The notes beneath the pieces are model-generated. The model was not told the origin of the DNA, did not search any database, and worked only from the letters and a program-made list of their open reading frames with translations. The translations under genes and the position numbers were made by a program. Positions 1 through 8,552 of a DNA stretch of 64,000 nt are shown one piece after another. Within the stretch, counting starts at the first letter, position 1, and the number at the start of each line of letters is the position of its first letter. The DNA comes from Candidatus Binatia bacterium (GTDB lineage Bacteria; Desulfobacterota; Binatia; UBA9968; JAJDTQ01). The DNA lies in the NCBI GenBank assembly GCA_951813575.1, contig OX638375.1, positions 2,681,042 to 2,745,041 on the forward strand. The letters are read 5' to 3'.

Positions 1-177
1 GGCGTCGCCATCGGCATGACCAACACCGTGGCATTCGTGGGGGTGGTGGTGCTGCCGCCGATCTTCGGCTCCATCGCGGACTACACCCAGTCCTACGAGA
101 TGGCCTGGATCGCCATGGTGATCGCCATCGCGTTGCCGCTGCCGTTCCTCTGGAGAGTCAGGGAGGACTCCCTGTAG
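1..177 (+). CDS. MFS transporter, C-terminal end (partial)
   Basis: The frame is open from base 1 and stops with TAG at 175-177, giving the last 58 residues of a membrane protein. Two hydrophobic spans are visible (about residues 8-25 and 36-50), separated by a short loop, followed by a basic-acidic tail ending REDSL. The pattern matches the last two helices of a major facilitator superfamily permease of the inner membrane. The 5' part lies outside the window, so substrate and start cannot be given. An amino-acid-type or metabolite MFS carrier is the inference; any 12-helix carrier would look similar. Confidence 0.6.
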   Translation, partial: GVAIGMTNTVAFVGVVVLPPIFGSIADYTQSYEMAWIAMVIAIALPLPFLWRVREDSL

Positions 178-353
178 GCCGTATCCGCTGTCATGGGCTT
201 CTTCCAAGGCTCCCGTGTCGTGCGTCCATCGGTGGCATCAAATGGGCCGATCCTTCGAAGAACTTCTCCCCTCCCGGGGGCCGGCGGCAGACAGAAATGT
301 TGGCTGGAAATGTGTGCCCGTTCAGCATATTCTGCTTGGGGGAGACGGCTGCC

Positions 354-1562
354 ATGAGATTGGACGACGCAAGACTGGAACACATCCTGGATCAAGGAGA
401 GAGTTTTCGGGTTGACTACAAGGAAAGATTGGACGGCAGTGCCGTCACGAGCATTCGTGAGGCTGTCTGCTCCTTCGCCAACGACTTGCCGGGCTCCGAT
501 CAACCCGGTGTCATTTTTGTGGGGGTCGGGGATGATGGGGAACCGACCGGGCTGAACATTACCGATCAAATGCTGACGCAACTCAGCGACATCAAGACAG
601 ACGGGAACATTGTACCGCCGCCGTCCATGTTCGTGGAGAAGCGGAGGCTGAAGGGAACGGAAGTCGCCGTCGTTACTGTCCTGCCGTCGGATTCTCCCCC
701 TGTCCGCTACAAAGGGGCCATCCACGTACGAAGCGGGCCTCGAAGGAGCATTGCGACTCCGCAGGATGAGCGTATTCTCAACGAGAGACGGCGCGGCCAC
801 GCACTTCCGTTCGATATTCAGCCTGTTCCGGGCGCCACCGTCTCCGATATGAGCATACGGCGCTTCGAAGAAGAATACCTCCCCGGTGCCTTCAGTGTGG
901 AGACGCTCGAAGCCAATGAGCGGAGCCCCAAACAACGCCTTGCCACAACAAAGATGATTGCTTCCGTCGATGGCTCGACAGCCACGGTGTTGGGCCTCCT
1001 GGTGCTGGGAAAACGACCACGCGACTTTATCTCCAACTCTTATGTGGAATTCTTGCGCATCGGCGGCACCGAGCTATCGGCTCCCATCATCGACCATGAG
1101 ACCATCGATGGGACGATTTCCGAGATACTGCGGCGACTCGATGACAAGATGAAGGCGCACATCAGCACCGGTGTCGACCTCACGAGTTCAGACAAGGAAC
1201 GTCGGGAATCGACCTATCCTCTCGCGGCCCTCCAGCAATTGGCCCGCAATGCGGTCATGCACCGGGCCTACGAGGCCACCAACGCTCCGGTTCGCCTCAC
1301 CTGGTTCAACGACCGCATCGAAATCCATAATCCGGGCGGCGCGTTCGGAGTCGTCACGCGGGAGAACTTCGGGCGTCCCGGCGTGACCGACTACCGTAAC
1401 CCGAACCTGGCGGACGCGATGAAGGTCATGGGTTTCGTTCAACGATTCGGCGTCGGCATTGCTACGGCGAAAAGAGAGCTGAGAGAAAACGGCAACGCCG
1501 AACCGGAGTTCGTGGTCGAGGACACGTTCGTACACGCGATCATCCGAGGACGCGCATCGTGA
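354..1562 (+). CDS. AlbA_2 (Schlafen-type) / GHKL ATP-binding protein
   Basis: A 402-residue protein. Residues 14-130 form an AlbA_2 (divergent AAA-4, Schlafen-like) domain: VDYKE at 20-24 and GVIFVGVGDDG near 52-62. The last third (about 285-380) is a HATPase_c_4 module: QLARNAVMHRAYE near 295 is the N-box-like helix, IEIHNPGG the next strand-turn, GVGIATAK the G2-like lid. Known members are putative nucleic-acid-binding regulators and parts of defence loci; substrate here is unknown. ATG 354 was chosen over an upstream in-frame ATG at 297 because GGGGGAG lies about 9 nt before it. The stop overlaps the GTG of the next gene by 4 nt, so the two are almost certainly co-translated. Confidence 0.8.
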   Translation: MRLDDARLEHILDQGESFRVDYKERLDGSAVTSIREAVCSFANDLPGSDQPGVIFVGVGDDGEPTGLNITDQMLTQLSDIKTDGNIVPPPSMFVEKRRLKGTEVAVVTVLPSDSPPVRYKGAIHVRSGPRRSIATPQDERILNERRRGHALPFDIQPVPGATVSDMSIRRFEEEYLPGAFSVETLEANERSPKQRLATTKMIASVDGSTATVLGLLVLGKRPRDFISNSYVEFLRIGGTELSAPIIDHETIDGTISEILRRLDDKMKAHISTGVDLTSSDKERRESTYPLAALQQLARNAVMHRAYEATNAPVRLTWFNDRIEIHNPGGAFGVVTRENFGRPGVTDYRNPNLADAMKVMGFVQRFGVGIATAKRELRENGNAEPEFVVEDTFVHAIIRGRAS

Positions 1563-2566
1563 ACATCCCCGTTCTGACATTTTTCAACAACAAGGGAGGC
1601 GTCGGGAAAACGTCCCTTGTCTACCACTTGGCCTGGATACTTTCACAGATGGGGCATCGAGTTCTTGCTTGCGATCTGGACCCGCAGGCCAACCTGTCCG
1701 CCGCGTTCCTCAACGAAGACCAACTGGAAGGGCTGTGGGACGGAGAGGATGGCGGCAAGACGATTTTCAAGAGTGTCAAACCGCTGTTGGAGGTAGGCGA
1801 CCTGGTGCGTCCCGTGCTTCAGCAAATCACACCGGAACTCAGCCTGATACCTGGCGATCTGGCCCTGTCCGGGTTCGAGGACACGTTGTCCGGGGAGTGG
1901 CCGAATGCGCTCGGCTCAGGCAACCTGCATCGTCCGTTTCGGATTCTCACGTCGTTCTGGACCGTGATGCAAGCGGGTGCGAAGGACATGGAGGCCACCG
2001 TCATTCTCGCCGATGTGGGCCCCAACCTGGGTGCAATCAATCGGTCCGCTCTGATCGCCACGGATCATGTCGTCGTCCCACTGGGAGCCGACTTGTTTTC
2101 ACTTCAAGGCCTCCGCAACCTTGGCCCGACCCTCCGGCGCTGGCGCGAGGATTGGACCAGCCGCAGGGGCAATTGGGCTTCCCCGAAGTTCCCGTTGCCC
2201 GGGGGCCGGATGGAACCGCTCGGTTACATCGTTCAACAGCACAGCGTCCGATTGAGCCGTCCGGTCAAGGCGTATGACCGGTGGGTCAACAGGATGCCGG
2301 AAGAATATGCCCGTAATCTGCTTGACCGGGAGGCTCCATTCCCCGCCTCTCCACGGGAGGATGAGCATTGTCTTGCCACGGTCAAGCACTACCGGAGTCT
2401 CATCCCCATGGGGCAGGAAAGCCGCAAGCCGATTTTCGACCTTACCACGGCAGATGGCGCAATCGGCAGCCATGCCGTCGCGGTGCAGGATGCACGCGGC
2501 GATTTCAGGGCGCTTGCGAAGTCGATTTTCGAGAAAGCGGGCGTCGCGGCCGACGGCGGTTCCTGA
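1559..2566 (+). CDS. ParA/MinD-like P-loop ATPase
   Basis: A 335-residue protein starting with GTG inside the TGA of the preceding gene (GTGA overlap). Residues 10-19 carry a deviant Walker A motif (NNKGGVGKTS), DLDPQAN follows at 40-46, and VILADVGP near 148-155 is the Walker B strand. This is the SIMIBI ParA fold, which dimerises on ATP and can bind DNA non-specifically. The C-terminal third (QQHSVRLSRPVKAYDRW, then HYRSLIPMGQESRKP) is not typical of plasmid ParA, and no ParB gene follows, so chromosome or plasmid partition is unlikely. The tight coupling to an AlbA_2/GHKL protein suggests a two-gene module of unknown purpose. Confidence 0.85.
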   Translation: MNIPVLTFFNNKGGVGKTSLVYHLAWILSQMGHRVLACDLDPQANLSAAFLNEDQLEGLWDGEDGGKTIFKSVKPLLEVGDLVRPVLQQITPELSLIPGDLALSGFEDTLSGEWPNALGSGNLHRPFRILTSFWTVMQAGAKDMEATVILADVGPNLGAINRSALIATDHVVVPLGADLFSLQGLRNLGPTLRRWREDWTSRRGNWASPKFPLPGGRMEPLGYIVQQHSVRLSRPVKAYDRWVNRMPEEYARNLLDREAPFPASPREDEHCLATVKHYRSLIPMGQESRKPIFDLTTADGAIGSHAVAVQDARGDFRALAKSIFEKAGVAADGGS

Positions 2567-2623
2567 CGACAGGCGTGGAGCCCCGTCCGCGTAGCTGATC
2601 CAGGCTGGCCCGGCCTTCCAGGG

Positions 2624-3460
2624 TCACATCCCGAGACAGTACTCGGCGATCTCCCGGTAGGTGGGCTGCCAGCTCTCGCTGCGGCGCCGGTTCACGTATT
2701 CGATGATCCGCTCGAACCCGGCGGCGAGATACGGCCGTCCGCCCAGCTCGGCGTGGACGCAGGCGTCGATCATGCCCGGCCGGCCTGCCCTGGCCTCTTC
2801 GTAGACGAAGTCGAATCCGTCCTTGAACCCGGTGAAGAACGTGCCCGCGTTGCCCAGCCCGTTGCCCCAGGCGCGCCAGTCGTTGGCGTACCAGGTCTTG
2901 GGAATGACGCAGATGCGCCGGCCGTCCACCGACTCCACGTGGGGGATGTCGTCATCGGAGGGGTCCCCTGACCACGTGTAGCCGGCTTCGGCCAGGAGCC
3001 CCAGGGTCACGTCGGTATGGTGGCCGCCCGGACCGAACCAGCCCACGGGCCGGGTCCCGGTGATGTCCCCGAGTATCCGGGTGCAGGAGTCGATCTCCTC
3101 CTTCTGCTCCTCCGGGCTCAGCTCGATCATGCTGACCTCGTTGGTGGTGCCGTGGCCGGCGATCTCGTGCCCCGCCTCGTGCAGCGCCCGCACCGCCTCC
3201 GGCCATTTTTCCGCCGCCAGCGAGTTGACCAGCACCATGGCGCGGACATTCTGCCGCTCCAGGATCTCCAGAATCCGCCATATCCCCACCTTGCCGCCGT
3301 ACTCCACGTGGGAGAGGGAGCTCCAGTTCACGTCGATGCGCGGGTCCAGCTTGAAGCGGCCGGTCTTGCGGAAGGCCTCCAGGGCCACGCTGAACGTGCA
3401 GCACACGAGCTTGTCGTCGGGCCACCGGATGGTGCGTCTGAAGGCAGAGTCGTTCGGCAT
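2624..3460 (-). CDS. Polysaccharide deacetylase family protein (CE4-like)
   Basis: A 278-residue protein starting at ATG 3460 behind a GGAGG-like run; the open frame continues upstream but only as a shadow of the neighbouring gene. The NodB/CE4 layout is visible: first strand LVCCTFSVALEAF, GHEIAGHGTTN near 120 (motif 2), then GWFGPGGHHTD and a late HAELGGRP stretch. Members deacetylate N-acetyl sugars or act on amides such as allantoin. The Asp pair of motif 1 and the second His of motif 2 are absent, so a changed metal site or another amide substrate is likely. It lies 20 nt after an acyl-CoA dehydrogenase on the same strand and probably shares its transcript. Confidence 0.75.
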   Translation of the reverse strand: MPNDSAFRRTIRWPDDKLVCCTFSVALEAFRKTGRFKLDPRIDVNWSSLSHVEYGGKVGIWRILEILERQNVRAMVLVNSLAAEKWPEAVRALHEAGHEIAGHGTTNEVSMIELSPEEQKEEIDSCTRILGDITGTRPVGWFGPGGHHTDVTLGLLAEAGYTWSGDPSDDDIPHVESVDGRRICVIPKTWYANDWRAWGNGLGNAGTFFTGFKDGFDFVYEEARAGRPGMIDACVHAELGGRPYLAAGFERIIEYVNRRRSESWQPTYREIAEYCLGM

Positions 3461-3480
3461 GTTTCGTCCTCCTTGACCCG

Positions 3481-4590
3481 TCACGCCGCCCGCGACGACA
3501 GCCGCGCGTAGCGCTTGCGGTGCCAGGCGGCGTTGCCGTACTGGGCCGACAGCGACATGGCGCGCCGCAGGTAGAGGCTTGCGTCGTATTCGTCGGTGAA
3601 GCCGATGGCGCCGTGCATCTGCACCATGGACTTGGTCACCGACAGCACGGCGTCCGAGGCCCGGGCCTTGACCGCGGCCACCATGGCGCGGTTGCCGCGC
3701 CCCTCGTCGATGGCGGCGCATACCTGGTAGAGCAGGGAGCGGGTGAGCTCGATGTCCACGTGGTCGTTGACCGCCCGGTGCTGCAGCGCCTGAAAGGAAC
3801 CGATGGCCCGGCCGAACTGCTCGCGCGTTCCCAGGTAGTCCACCGCCAGCGTCAGGCCCTGCTCCATGATGCCGAGCATCTCCGCGGACGTCCCCAGGAG
3901 CGCCAGGTCCAGCGTGTCCGCGGCGACCCCCGCGCCCTCCGGGCCGGAGGCGATGACCGCGTCCGCCGGGACCGCCACGTCCGTCAGGGCCAGCGCCGCG
4001 TGCCCGGTGCCGTCCACGCGGCTTCGCTGCAGGACCTCAAGCCCGCCAGCGTCGCACGGCACCAGGCACACTACGGTGCCGTCGCCGCTCCGTGCGTCGA
4101 CGATGAAGCCGTCGGCCGCGGCCGCGCCGGGGACCGCGCCGGTCCGTCCGGCCAGGGTGAAACCGCCGTCCGCGGCCGCTGCCTGGACGCGGGCGGCGTT
4201 CGGATCCTCGCCCGCCGGATCGTGCAGCGCCGGAACGATGATGGAGCCGCCGCCCACGAGCCGTTCCAGGGTCGCGTCCATGGCCTCGGGACCCGCGGCC
4301 ACCGCCCGCGCCGCCGCCATCATGGCCGCTACCGGCTCGGTCATGAGACCCCGTCCGGCCGCTTCGAGCACCAGCGCGGCCTCGGTGGCGCCGAGGCCCA
4401 GGCCGTCCCGCTCCTCCGGCACCAGCAGCGACAGCCAGCCCGCTTCCGCCACCACCGCGAGCCGTCCCGCGTCGAAACCGTGCTCCGTCTCCCGCAACTC
4501 CCGGAAGCGGCCCGGCCCCGCGTGCCTGTCGATGAGCTTGTTCGCGCTCTCCCGAAGAATCGTCTGTGCCTCATCGAGGACGAGTTCCAT
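3481..4590 (-). CDS. Acyl-CoA dehydrogenase family protein
   Basis: A 369-residue flavoprotein of the acyl-CoA dehydrogenase fold: an N-terminal helical domain with LLVPEERDGLGLG near 55-68, a middle beta domain, and a C-terminal helical domain with TREQFGRAIGSFQALQHR and QMHGAIGFTDE near the end. Family members use FAD to make the alpha-beta double bond of an acyl-CoA and pass electrons to ETF. The middle domain is degenerate and Ala-rich, so the substrate cannot be predicted. The start has GGAGAGG upstream. With the deacetylase behind it and the acyl-CoA synthetase in front of it on the same strand, it may belong to one acyl-CoA degradation cluster. Confidence 0.88.
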   Translation of the reverse strand: MELVLDEAQTILRESANKLIDRHAGPGRFRELRETEHGFDAGRLAVVAEAGWLSLLVPEERDGLGLGATEAALVLEAAGRGLMTEPVAAMMAAARAVAAGPEAMDATLERLVGGGSIIVPALHDPAGEDPNAARVQAAAADGGFTLAGRTGAVPGAAAADGFIVDARSGDGTVVCLVPCDAGGLEVLQRSRVDGTGHAALALTDVAVPADAVIASGPEGAGVAADTLDLALLGTSAEMLGIMEQGLTLAVDYLGTREQFGRAIGSFQALQHRAVNDHVDIELTRSLLYQVCAAIDEGRGNRAMVAAVKARASDAVLSVTKSMVQMHGAIGFTDEYDASLYLRRAMSLSAQYGNAAWHRKRYARLSSRAA

Positions 4591-4600
4591 GATGCTACCT

Positions 4601-4845
4601 CTCCGTCAGTCGGCCCACCACTCGGTCACCCCGGCCACCACTCGGTCACCCCGGCCATCGCTCCGTCACCCCGGCCCACCTGAGCGTCACCCCGGGCTTG
4701 ACCCGGGGTCCAGGCGTCGAGCCGCCGCCGGTCCGTGTCCGATGCTGCCTTCCGTCCAGCTCCCTTCCCTTGTGCCTCGTCTCTGGACCCCGGATCAAGT
4801 CCGGGGTGACGGTTGGGCATCCGGGGTGACGGTTGGACGTCCGGG
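4601..4845. repeat. Intergenic palindromic repeat element with flanking 20-bp tandem units
   Basis: Bases 4687-4713 and 4783-4809 are a 27-bp inverted pair (25 of 27 match) of the form tcaccccggg...ggggtccag. The left flank has about three 20-bp tandem units (4621-4680) and the right flank two (4801-4840), all built around gtcaccccgg. The same unit recurs once at 19660-19690. This is the familiar proteobacterial dispersed element that, if translated, reads HPGLDPGSR. It fills the whole gap between two same-strand genes and could fold into a long hairpin in mRNA. Confidence 0.85.
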
Positions 4846-4846
4846 A

Positions 4847-7042
4847 TCAAGGCGAAACCGCTCCCGGTCCGACCACCGCCAAGGCGTCCAGCGCCAGCCC
4901 TCCGGAGCCCTTGGGAAGCACCAGGAAGGGGTTGACGTCCAGGCTTTCGATGACGTCGCCGGCCTCGGCCGCCAGCCGGCCCAAGGCCACCAGCGCGTCG
5001 ATGGCGGCGTCGCGGTCGTAGGGGCCCTGCCCACGGTATCCGTCCAGCAGCCGGCCGGCCCGGGTGGAGTCGATGAGCCGGGCGGCGCCGTCGCGGGTCA
5101 TCCCGGGTGCGCCGAAGGCCACGTCTTTCACCAGCTCCAGCCATACGCCGCCCGCCCCGAACATGACCACGGGCCCCATCTCGGGGTCCCGCTGTATGCC
5201 CAGCACCAACTCCAGCCCGGGCGGCGCCATTCGTGCCACCAACCACCCGTCCAGGCGGATGTCCGGGTCGTGGGCGGCGACGTTGTGCGCGATGTCCCGG
5301 CACGCCTGCTGTACATCCACCGCGTCGCCGACGTTGACCTGCACGGCCCCGGCGTCGCTCTTGTGCGTGAGGTCCGCGGCGACCCCCTTCACCACAACCG
5401 GATAGCCGATGCGTTTGGCGATCTCCTGCGCTTCCTTCTCGTCGCGCGCCAGCCCTTCCTCGATCAGCGGAATCCCGAAGGCGCCCACCAACGCCTTGGA
5501 TTCCGGCTCGTTCAGCGGAAACGGGGCGTCCGTGTTTACGGTCCGCTTCCGGAGCACTTCGACGCGGGCCGCCACGTCCGCCGCCGGAGCCTGCGCCGTC
5601 GCCCCCTCCGCCTCCCGGCAGCGCCGCCGGTAGTCCATGACCGCGCGGATGGCGCGGAACGCGCGCTCGGGCTCGTTGAGGCAAGCCATGTGCGGGAAGC
5701 GGCTCCGGGCGGCGCGGCTGAACTCGGTCAGGTCATAGGACGCCGGGGAAACGAGGGCGAAGGGTTTCCGGTCGGCGCCGAGTAACCGCTTGTCGATGGC
5801 CTCCATGGTGGCCAGCACCCTCGCGGTGCGCCGACGGTTGGCGTCGTTGGCGCCCTCGTGGGGCGGCAGGTCTTCCTGGAACACCACCATGTCCACGCCG
5901 GGGTCGTTGTAGACGGCCTCCACCACCTTGAGGGCCTCGTCCAGCGGGCGGTTGGTGAGGTAGCCGTTGCCGTCCAGGGGGTTGCTGATGGGCTGGGCCT
6001 GGCCCAGGAGCTCCCGGAGGCGCGCCCGGGTCTCGGGGGCGAACTCGGGCAGCGGCACCCGGTGCCGGTCGGCCGCGTCCTCGGCCAGCCCGCGCACGCC
6101 GCCGGAGTAGACCAGCCCGCCGACGTTCTCGCCCCGGGGTTCGCTTGCGTGCAGCAGCATGTCGATGACGTTGACGGCGCCGTCGGCGCTCTCCACCCGG
6201 ATGACGCCGGCGGGGCCGGCCACGGCGTCGAAGGCTTCCACCCGGCCGGCCAGGGAGCCGGTGTGGGACAGGGCGGCGCGGCGTCCGCCCTCGGACACGC
6301 CCATCTTGAGCACCACCACCGGCTTGCCGGCGTCACGGGCGACGCGGCAGGCGGCGAGGAAGTCCTCGGCCCGGCGCACCGCCTCCACCAGACAGAAGAT
6401 CAGCCGGACCCCCGGATCGGTGACGAAGTAGCGAATGTAGTCCGCGGTGATGAGCCCGGCCTCGTTGCCGCTGGTGATCACGTAGCTCACGTCGATGCCC
6501 CGGTCCATGAGCGTGCGCGCGATGCTGGGCGTGGTGGTGCCGCTCTGGCCCACCATGGCCACCGGGCCGGGCACCAACTCCTGCACCCGGTCGTCGGGCA
6601 GCGTCAGCACCCGCGCGCGGGCCGACAGGTTGCCGAGACAGTTGGGGCCTGAGATGGCCAGGCCGGTGTCGTCGATGGCCTCGCGCAGCTCCGCCTCGAG
6701 GGCGCGGCCGGCGTCGGAGCCGGCCTCGGAGAATCCGGTGGCGTAGAGGGTGGCGCTGCGCGTCCCCATGGCCGCGGCCTCCCGCAGGATCCCCGGAACA
6801 CTGGCCGCCGCCCGCATGACCACGAGGTGGTCGGGCACCGTCGGGAGCGAGCGCAGGTCGGGGAAGCACTCCACCCCCCAGATGCGCTCGTGGTTGGGGT
6901 TCACGGGATAGACCGGCCCGTCGAACTTGAAACGGATCAGGTTGGCGAAGATGCGCGCGGTCCATCCGGAGGGGTTTTCCCTCGCCCCCAGGATGGCGAC
7001 GCTCGTGGGATTCAGCAGTGTTGCGACCTTGTCGTTGCTCAT
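4847..7042 (-). CDS. Acyl-CoA synthetase, NDP-forming (acetate-CoA ligase family)
   Basis: A 731-residue single-chain enzyme with domains in the order CoA-binding (about 1-130, VAILGA near 15), succinyl-CoA-ligase-like (150-290 and 300-460), and ATP-grasp_5 (about 500-725). ALSHTGSLAG near 300 holds the phospho-histidine expected of the family; GYPVVVKG and HKSDAGAV are ATP-grasp landmarks. It should interconvert an acyl-CoA, NDP and phosphate with the free acid, CoA and NTP. ATG 7042 was chosen because MSNDKVATLLNP is the usual opening of the CoA-binding domain; an upstream extension to 7177 has no family similarity. The acid it uses is unknown. It is separated from the downstream dehydrogenase by the repeat element. 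Confidence 0.9.
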   Translation of the reverse strand: MSNDKVATLLNPTSVAILGARENPSGWTARIFANLIRFKFDGPVYPVNPNHERIWGVECFPDLRSLPTVPDHLVVMRAAASVPGILREAAAMGTRSATLYATGFSEAGSDAGRALEAELREAIDDTGLAISGPNCLGNLSARARVLTLPDDRVQELVPGPVAMVGQSGTTTPSIARTLMDRGIDVSYVITSGNEAGLITADYIRYFVTDPGVRLIFCLVEAVRRAEDFLAACRVARDAGKPVVVLKMGVSEGGRRAALSHTGSLAGRVEAFDAVAGPAGVIRVESADGAVNVIDMLLHASEPRGENVGGLVYSGGVRGLAEDAADRHRVPLPEFAPETRARLRELLGQAQPISNPLDGNGYLTNRPLDEALKVVEAVYNDPGVDMVVFQEDLPPHEGANDANRRRTARVLATMEAIDKRLLGADRKPFALVSPASYDLTEFSRAARSRFPHMACLNEPERAFRAIRAVMDYRRRCREAEGATAQAPAADVAARVEVLRKRTVNTDAPFPLNEPESKALVGAFGIPLIEEGLARDEKEAQEIAKRIGYPVVVKGVAADLTHKSDAGAVQVNVGDAVDVQQACRDIAHNVAAHDPDIRLDGWLVARMAPPGLELVLGIQRDPEMGPVVMFGAGGVWLELVKDVAFGAPGMTRDGAARLIDSTRAGRLLDGYRGQGPYDRDAAIDALVALGRLAAEAGDVIESLDVNPFLVLPKGSGGLALDALAVVGPGAVSP

Positions 7043-7295
7043 GAGACCGGAGGGCAGTATAGGCCACGCCTCCCGGCGGTGGCAACTTTGGGCGGTGGCG
7101 CAGTTGAAATGTCGGAGGCATGACAACCGGTATCCCTCCGCGCTGCCTGCCATGTCTCCGGGAGGGGCGCCCCCCACGTGGTGGACATGTCCGCGCCGCC
7201 GCCATGACGCCGGAGCAGCGAAAGGAGAACGCGGTCAAGGCCCAGCGCCCGTTGGAAGCGCAAGGTTGCCGCCGCCGATGCTCCGCAGTAAGCGG
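7043..7295. other. Intergenic stretch, no supported gene
   Basis: About 250 bases between two minus-strand genes. Short open frames exist on both strands but none has a ribosome site, family motif or consistent composition. The change from high to lower GC near 7290 marks the edge of the Fic-gene island. Confidence 0.5.
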
Positions 7296-8420
7296 CTACA
7301 TGCGAACAAGCCTCAGAAGCGGTTCAAAGGCGTAGAGACCTGCCCGACGACCAGAAGGCGGTCGGATGGTCGAGATGAGTCCTGCGTCTAGAAGTACCCG
7401 CGTAAACCTATTGGCTGTCTGCTTCGGAATTCCACTACGGTTAGTGAAGGAGCTGTTCCTGAACACCGGGTTTTCAAAGACGAAGTCCAAGGCGTTAATA
7501 GACCATTGAGAAGACAGGAGGGAGCGGAACGTTTCCTTCAACTCATCGTACAACTCTCGTATTTCCTCCGCCTTTGCGAGGTTCATCTCTGCTTGGCTGC
7601 GTACAGCCTCAAGGAAGAATACACACCATGATGTCCAATCCCCGGTGGCGGACACGGCACGTAGACGCTCTGTATAGTCGTCCTTTCTCTTTTCCAAGGC
7701 TCCACTGATGTAGAAATACGGGCGCGATAGCAGGCCCAATTTCCACATCATTATCGTTATCAGGATGCGGCCAACCCTTCCATTTCCATCATTGAAGGGA
7801 TGCAGCGATTCAAACTCCACATGAGAAATAGCCGTCTTTATTAGAGGATGCACGTTGCTGTCGCGGATGAAAGAGAAAAGGCGATGAAGCCCCTGCTCCA
7901 GATTGACCGGAGAAATTGGAGTAAACACTATCTTCCCGCCAGCCACCAAGTAATTCTGCTCTGTCTTGAGTTTTCCCGGCGATTTCTCTTGCCCACGCGT
8001 AAATCCAAGCAGAGTTGAATGGACCGAACATAGGAGTTCCGAGGAAGGCTCGTCACCTGCATCGATCCTGTGCTCGGCTCTGCCCGTTGCCATTCGATAG
8101 GCATGGACTTCAAGGGTGTCCATTCGAGCAGGCGGCATGGAATCGGCCTCCTCAAGATTGGCCTCATATTCCAGGAGTTCATCCAGCGTGGAAATGGTGC
8201 CTTCCATCCGCGAGGAAGAAAGCGCCTCCTGACGTTCAAGGGGTGTCAGAAAAAGACGGGCATTGTGTATGCCCTTGAGCATCTGCTCATAACCCGCGAT
8301 TGCAGCCGCAGCCTCAGCCAGTGGTGAAGCAATTTTACTGTAGTCAAGTTCGCTTGGGGGGAACTTACCGTAGTGATACCCAACTGCCTGGGAAGTGTCG
8401 AATCCCATTTGAAATTGCAT
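7296..8420 (-). CDS. Fic family AMPylase-like protein with winged-helix tail
   Basis: A 374-residue Fic protein. The active-site signature HPFNDGNGRVGR is intact at 207-218 (catalytic His207). An N-terminal inhibitory helix of the S-x3-E-G type (SSRMEG, 69-74) marks a class II, self-inhibited enzyme. Residues about 310-374 look like a winged helix (SGIPKQTANRFTRVLLDAGL), so the protein probably also binds DNA. Fic enzymes mostly transfer AMP to a hydroxyl on a target protein. ATG 8420 has AAGGA 7 nt upstream; an earlier ATG gives only a 14-residue extension without a site. GC content is clearly lower than the flanks, suggesting transfer. No Fic antitoxin partner is seen, as expected for class II. 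Confidence 0.93.
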   Translation of the reverse strand: MQFQMGFDTSQAVGYHYGKFPPSELDYSKIASPLAEAAAAIAGYEQMLKGIHNARLFLTPLERQEALSSSRMEGTISTLDELLEYEANLEEADSMPPARMDTLEVHAYRMATGRAEHRIDAGDEPSSELLCSVHSTLLGFTRGQEKSPGKLKTEQNYLVAGGKIVFTPISPVNLEQGLHRLFSFIRDSNVHPLIKTAISHVEFESLHPFNDGNGRVGRILITIMMWKLGLLSRPYFYISGALEKRKDDYTERLRAVSATGDWTSWCVFFLEAVRSQAEMNLAKAEEIRELYDELKETFRSLLSSQWSINALDFVFENPVFRNSSFTNRSGIPKQTANRFTRVLLDAGLISTIRPPSGRRAGLYAFEPLLRLVRM

Positions 8421-8430
8421 GGTTGTGTCC

Positions 8431-8494
8431 TTGAGTATAGAAAATTGTGTTACTCCATACACAAATGGTTTTGGTCCATTCCCACTATACTCAA
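8431..8494. promoter_or_regulatory. Paired inverted operator arms around the Fic transcription start
   Basis: TTGAGTATAG at 8431-8440 and its exact reverse complement at 8485-8494 flank the predicted Fic transcription start; one arm covers the -10 box and the other lies directly before the ribosome site. The Fic protein has a C-terminal winged-helix-like domain, so control by its own product is the simplest reading. This is inference; a 54-nt hairpin-forming leader is an alternative. Confidence 0.55.
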
Positions 8495-8511
8495 AAGGTT
8501 TTGTGTGTCAA
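8484..8511 (-). promoter_or_regulatory. Sigma-70-like promoter of the Fic gene
   Basis: On the minus strand TTGACA (8511-8506) is followed after 16 nt by TATAGT (8489-8484). Both hexamers are within one base of consensus and lie about 64 nt upstream of the ATG at 8420. The -10 box sits inside one arm of the inverted repeat 8431-8494. Confidence 0.75.
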
Positions 8512-8552
8512 CAACGCCACGATTTTATTCTCTAGTTCACTTGAGGATGGTG

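Noticed and set aside
93..935. 280-codon minus-strand frame at the left end
   Set aside because: It is opposite the MFS end and the AlbA_2 gene, with no motif and no ribosome site.
1559..2566. Plasmid partition gene parA
   Set aside because: No parB-like gene, no parS-like sites and no replication gene; the C-terminal region differs from partition ATPases.
4601..4845. CRISPR-like look of 20-bp repeats
   Set aside because: Units abut without spacers and no cas genes are near; the region is a dispersed repeat element.
3866..5785. 639-codon + strand open frame
   Set aside because: It is a shadow of the acyl-CoA dehydrogenase and the acyl-CoA synthetase and reads through the repeat element.
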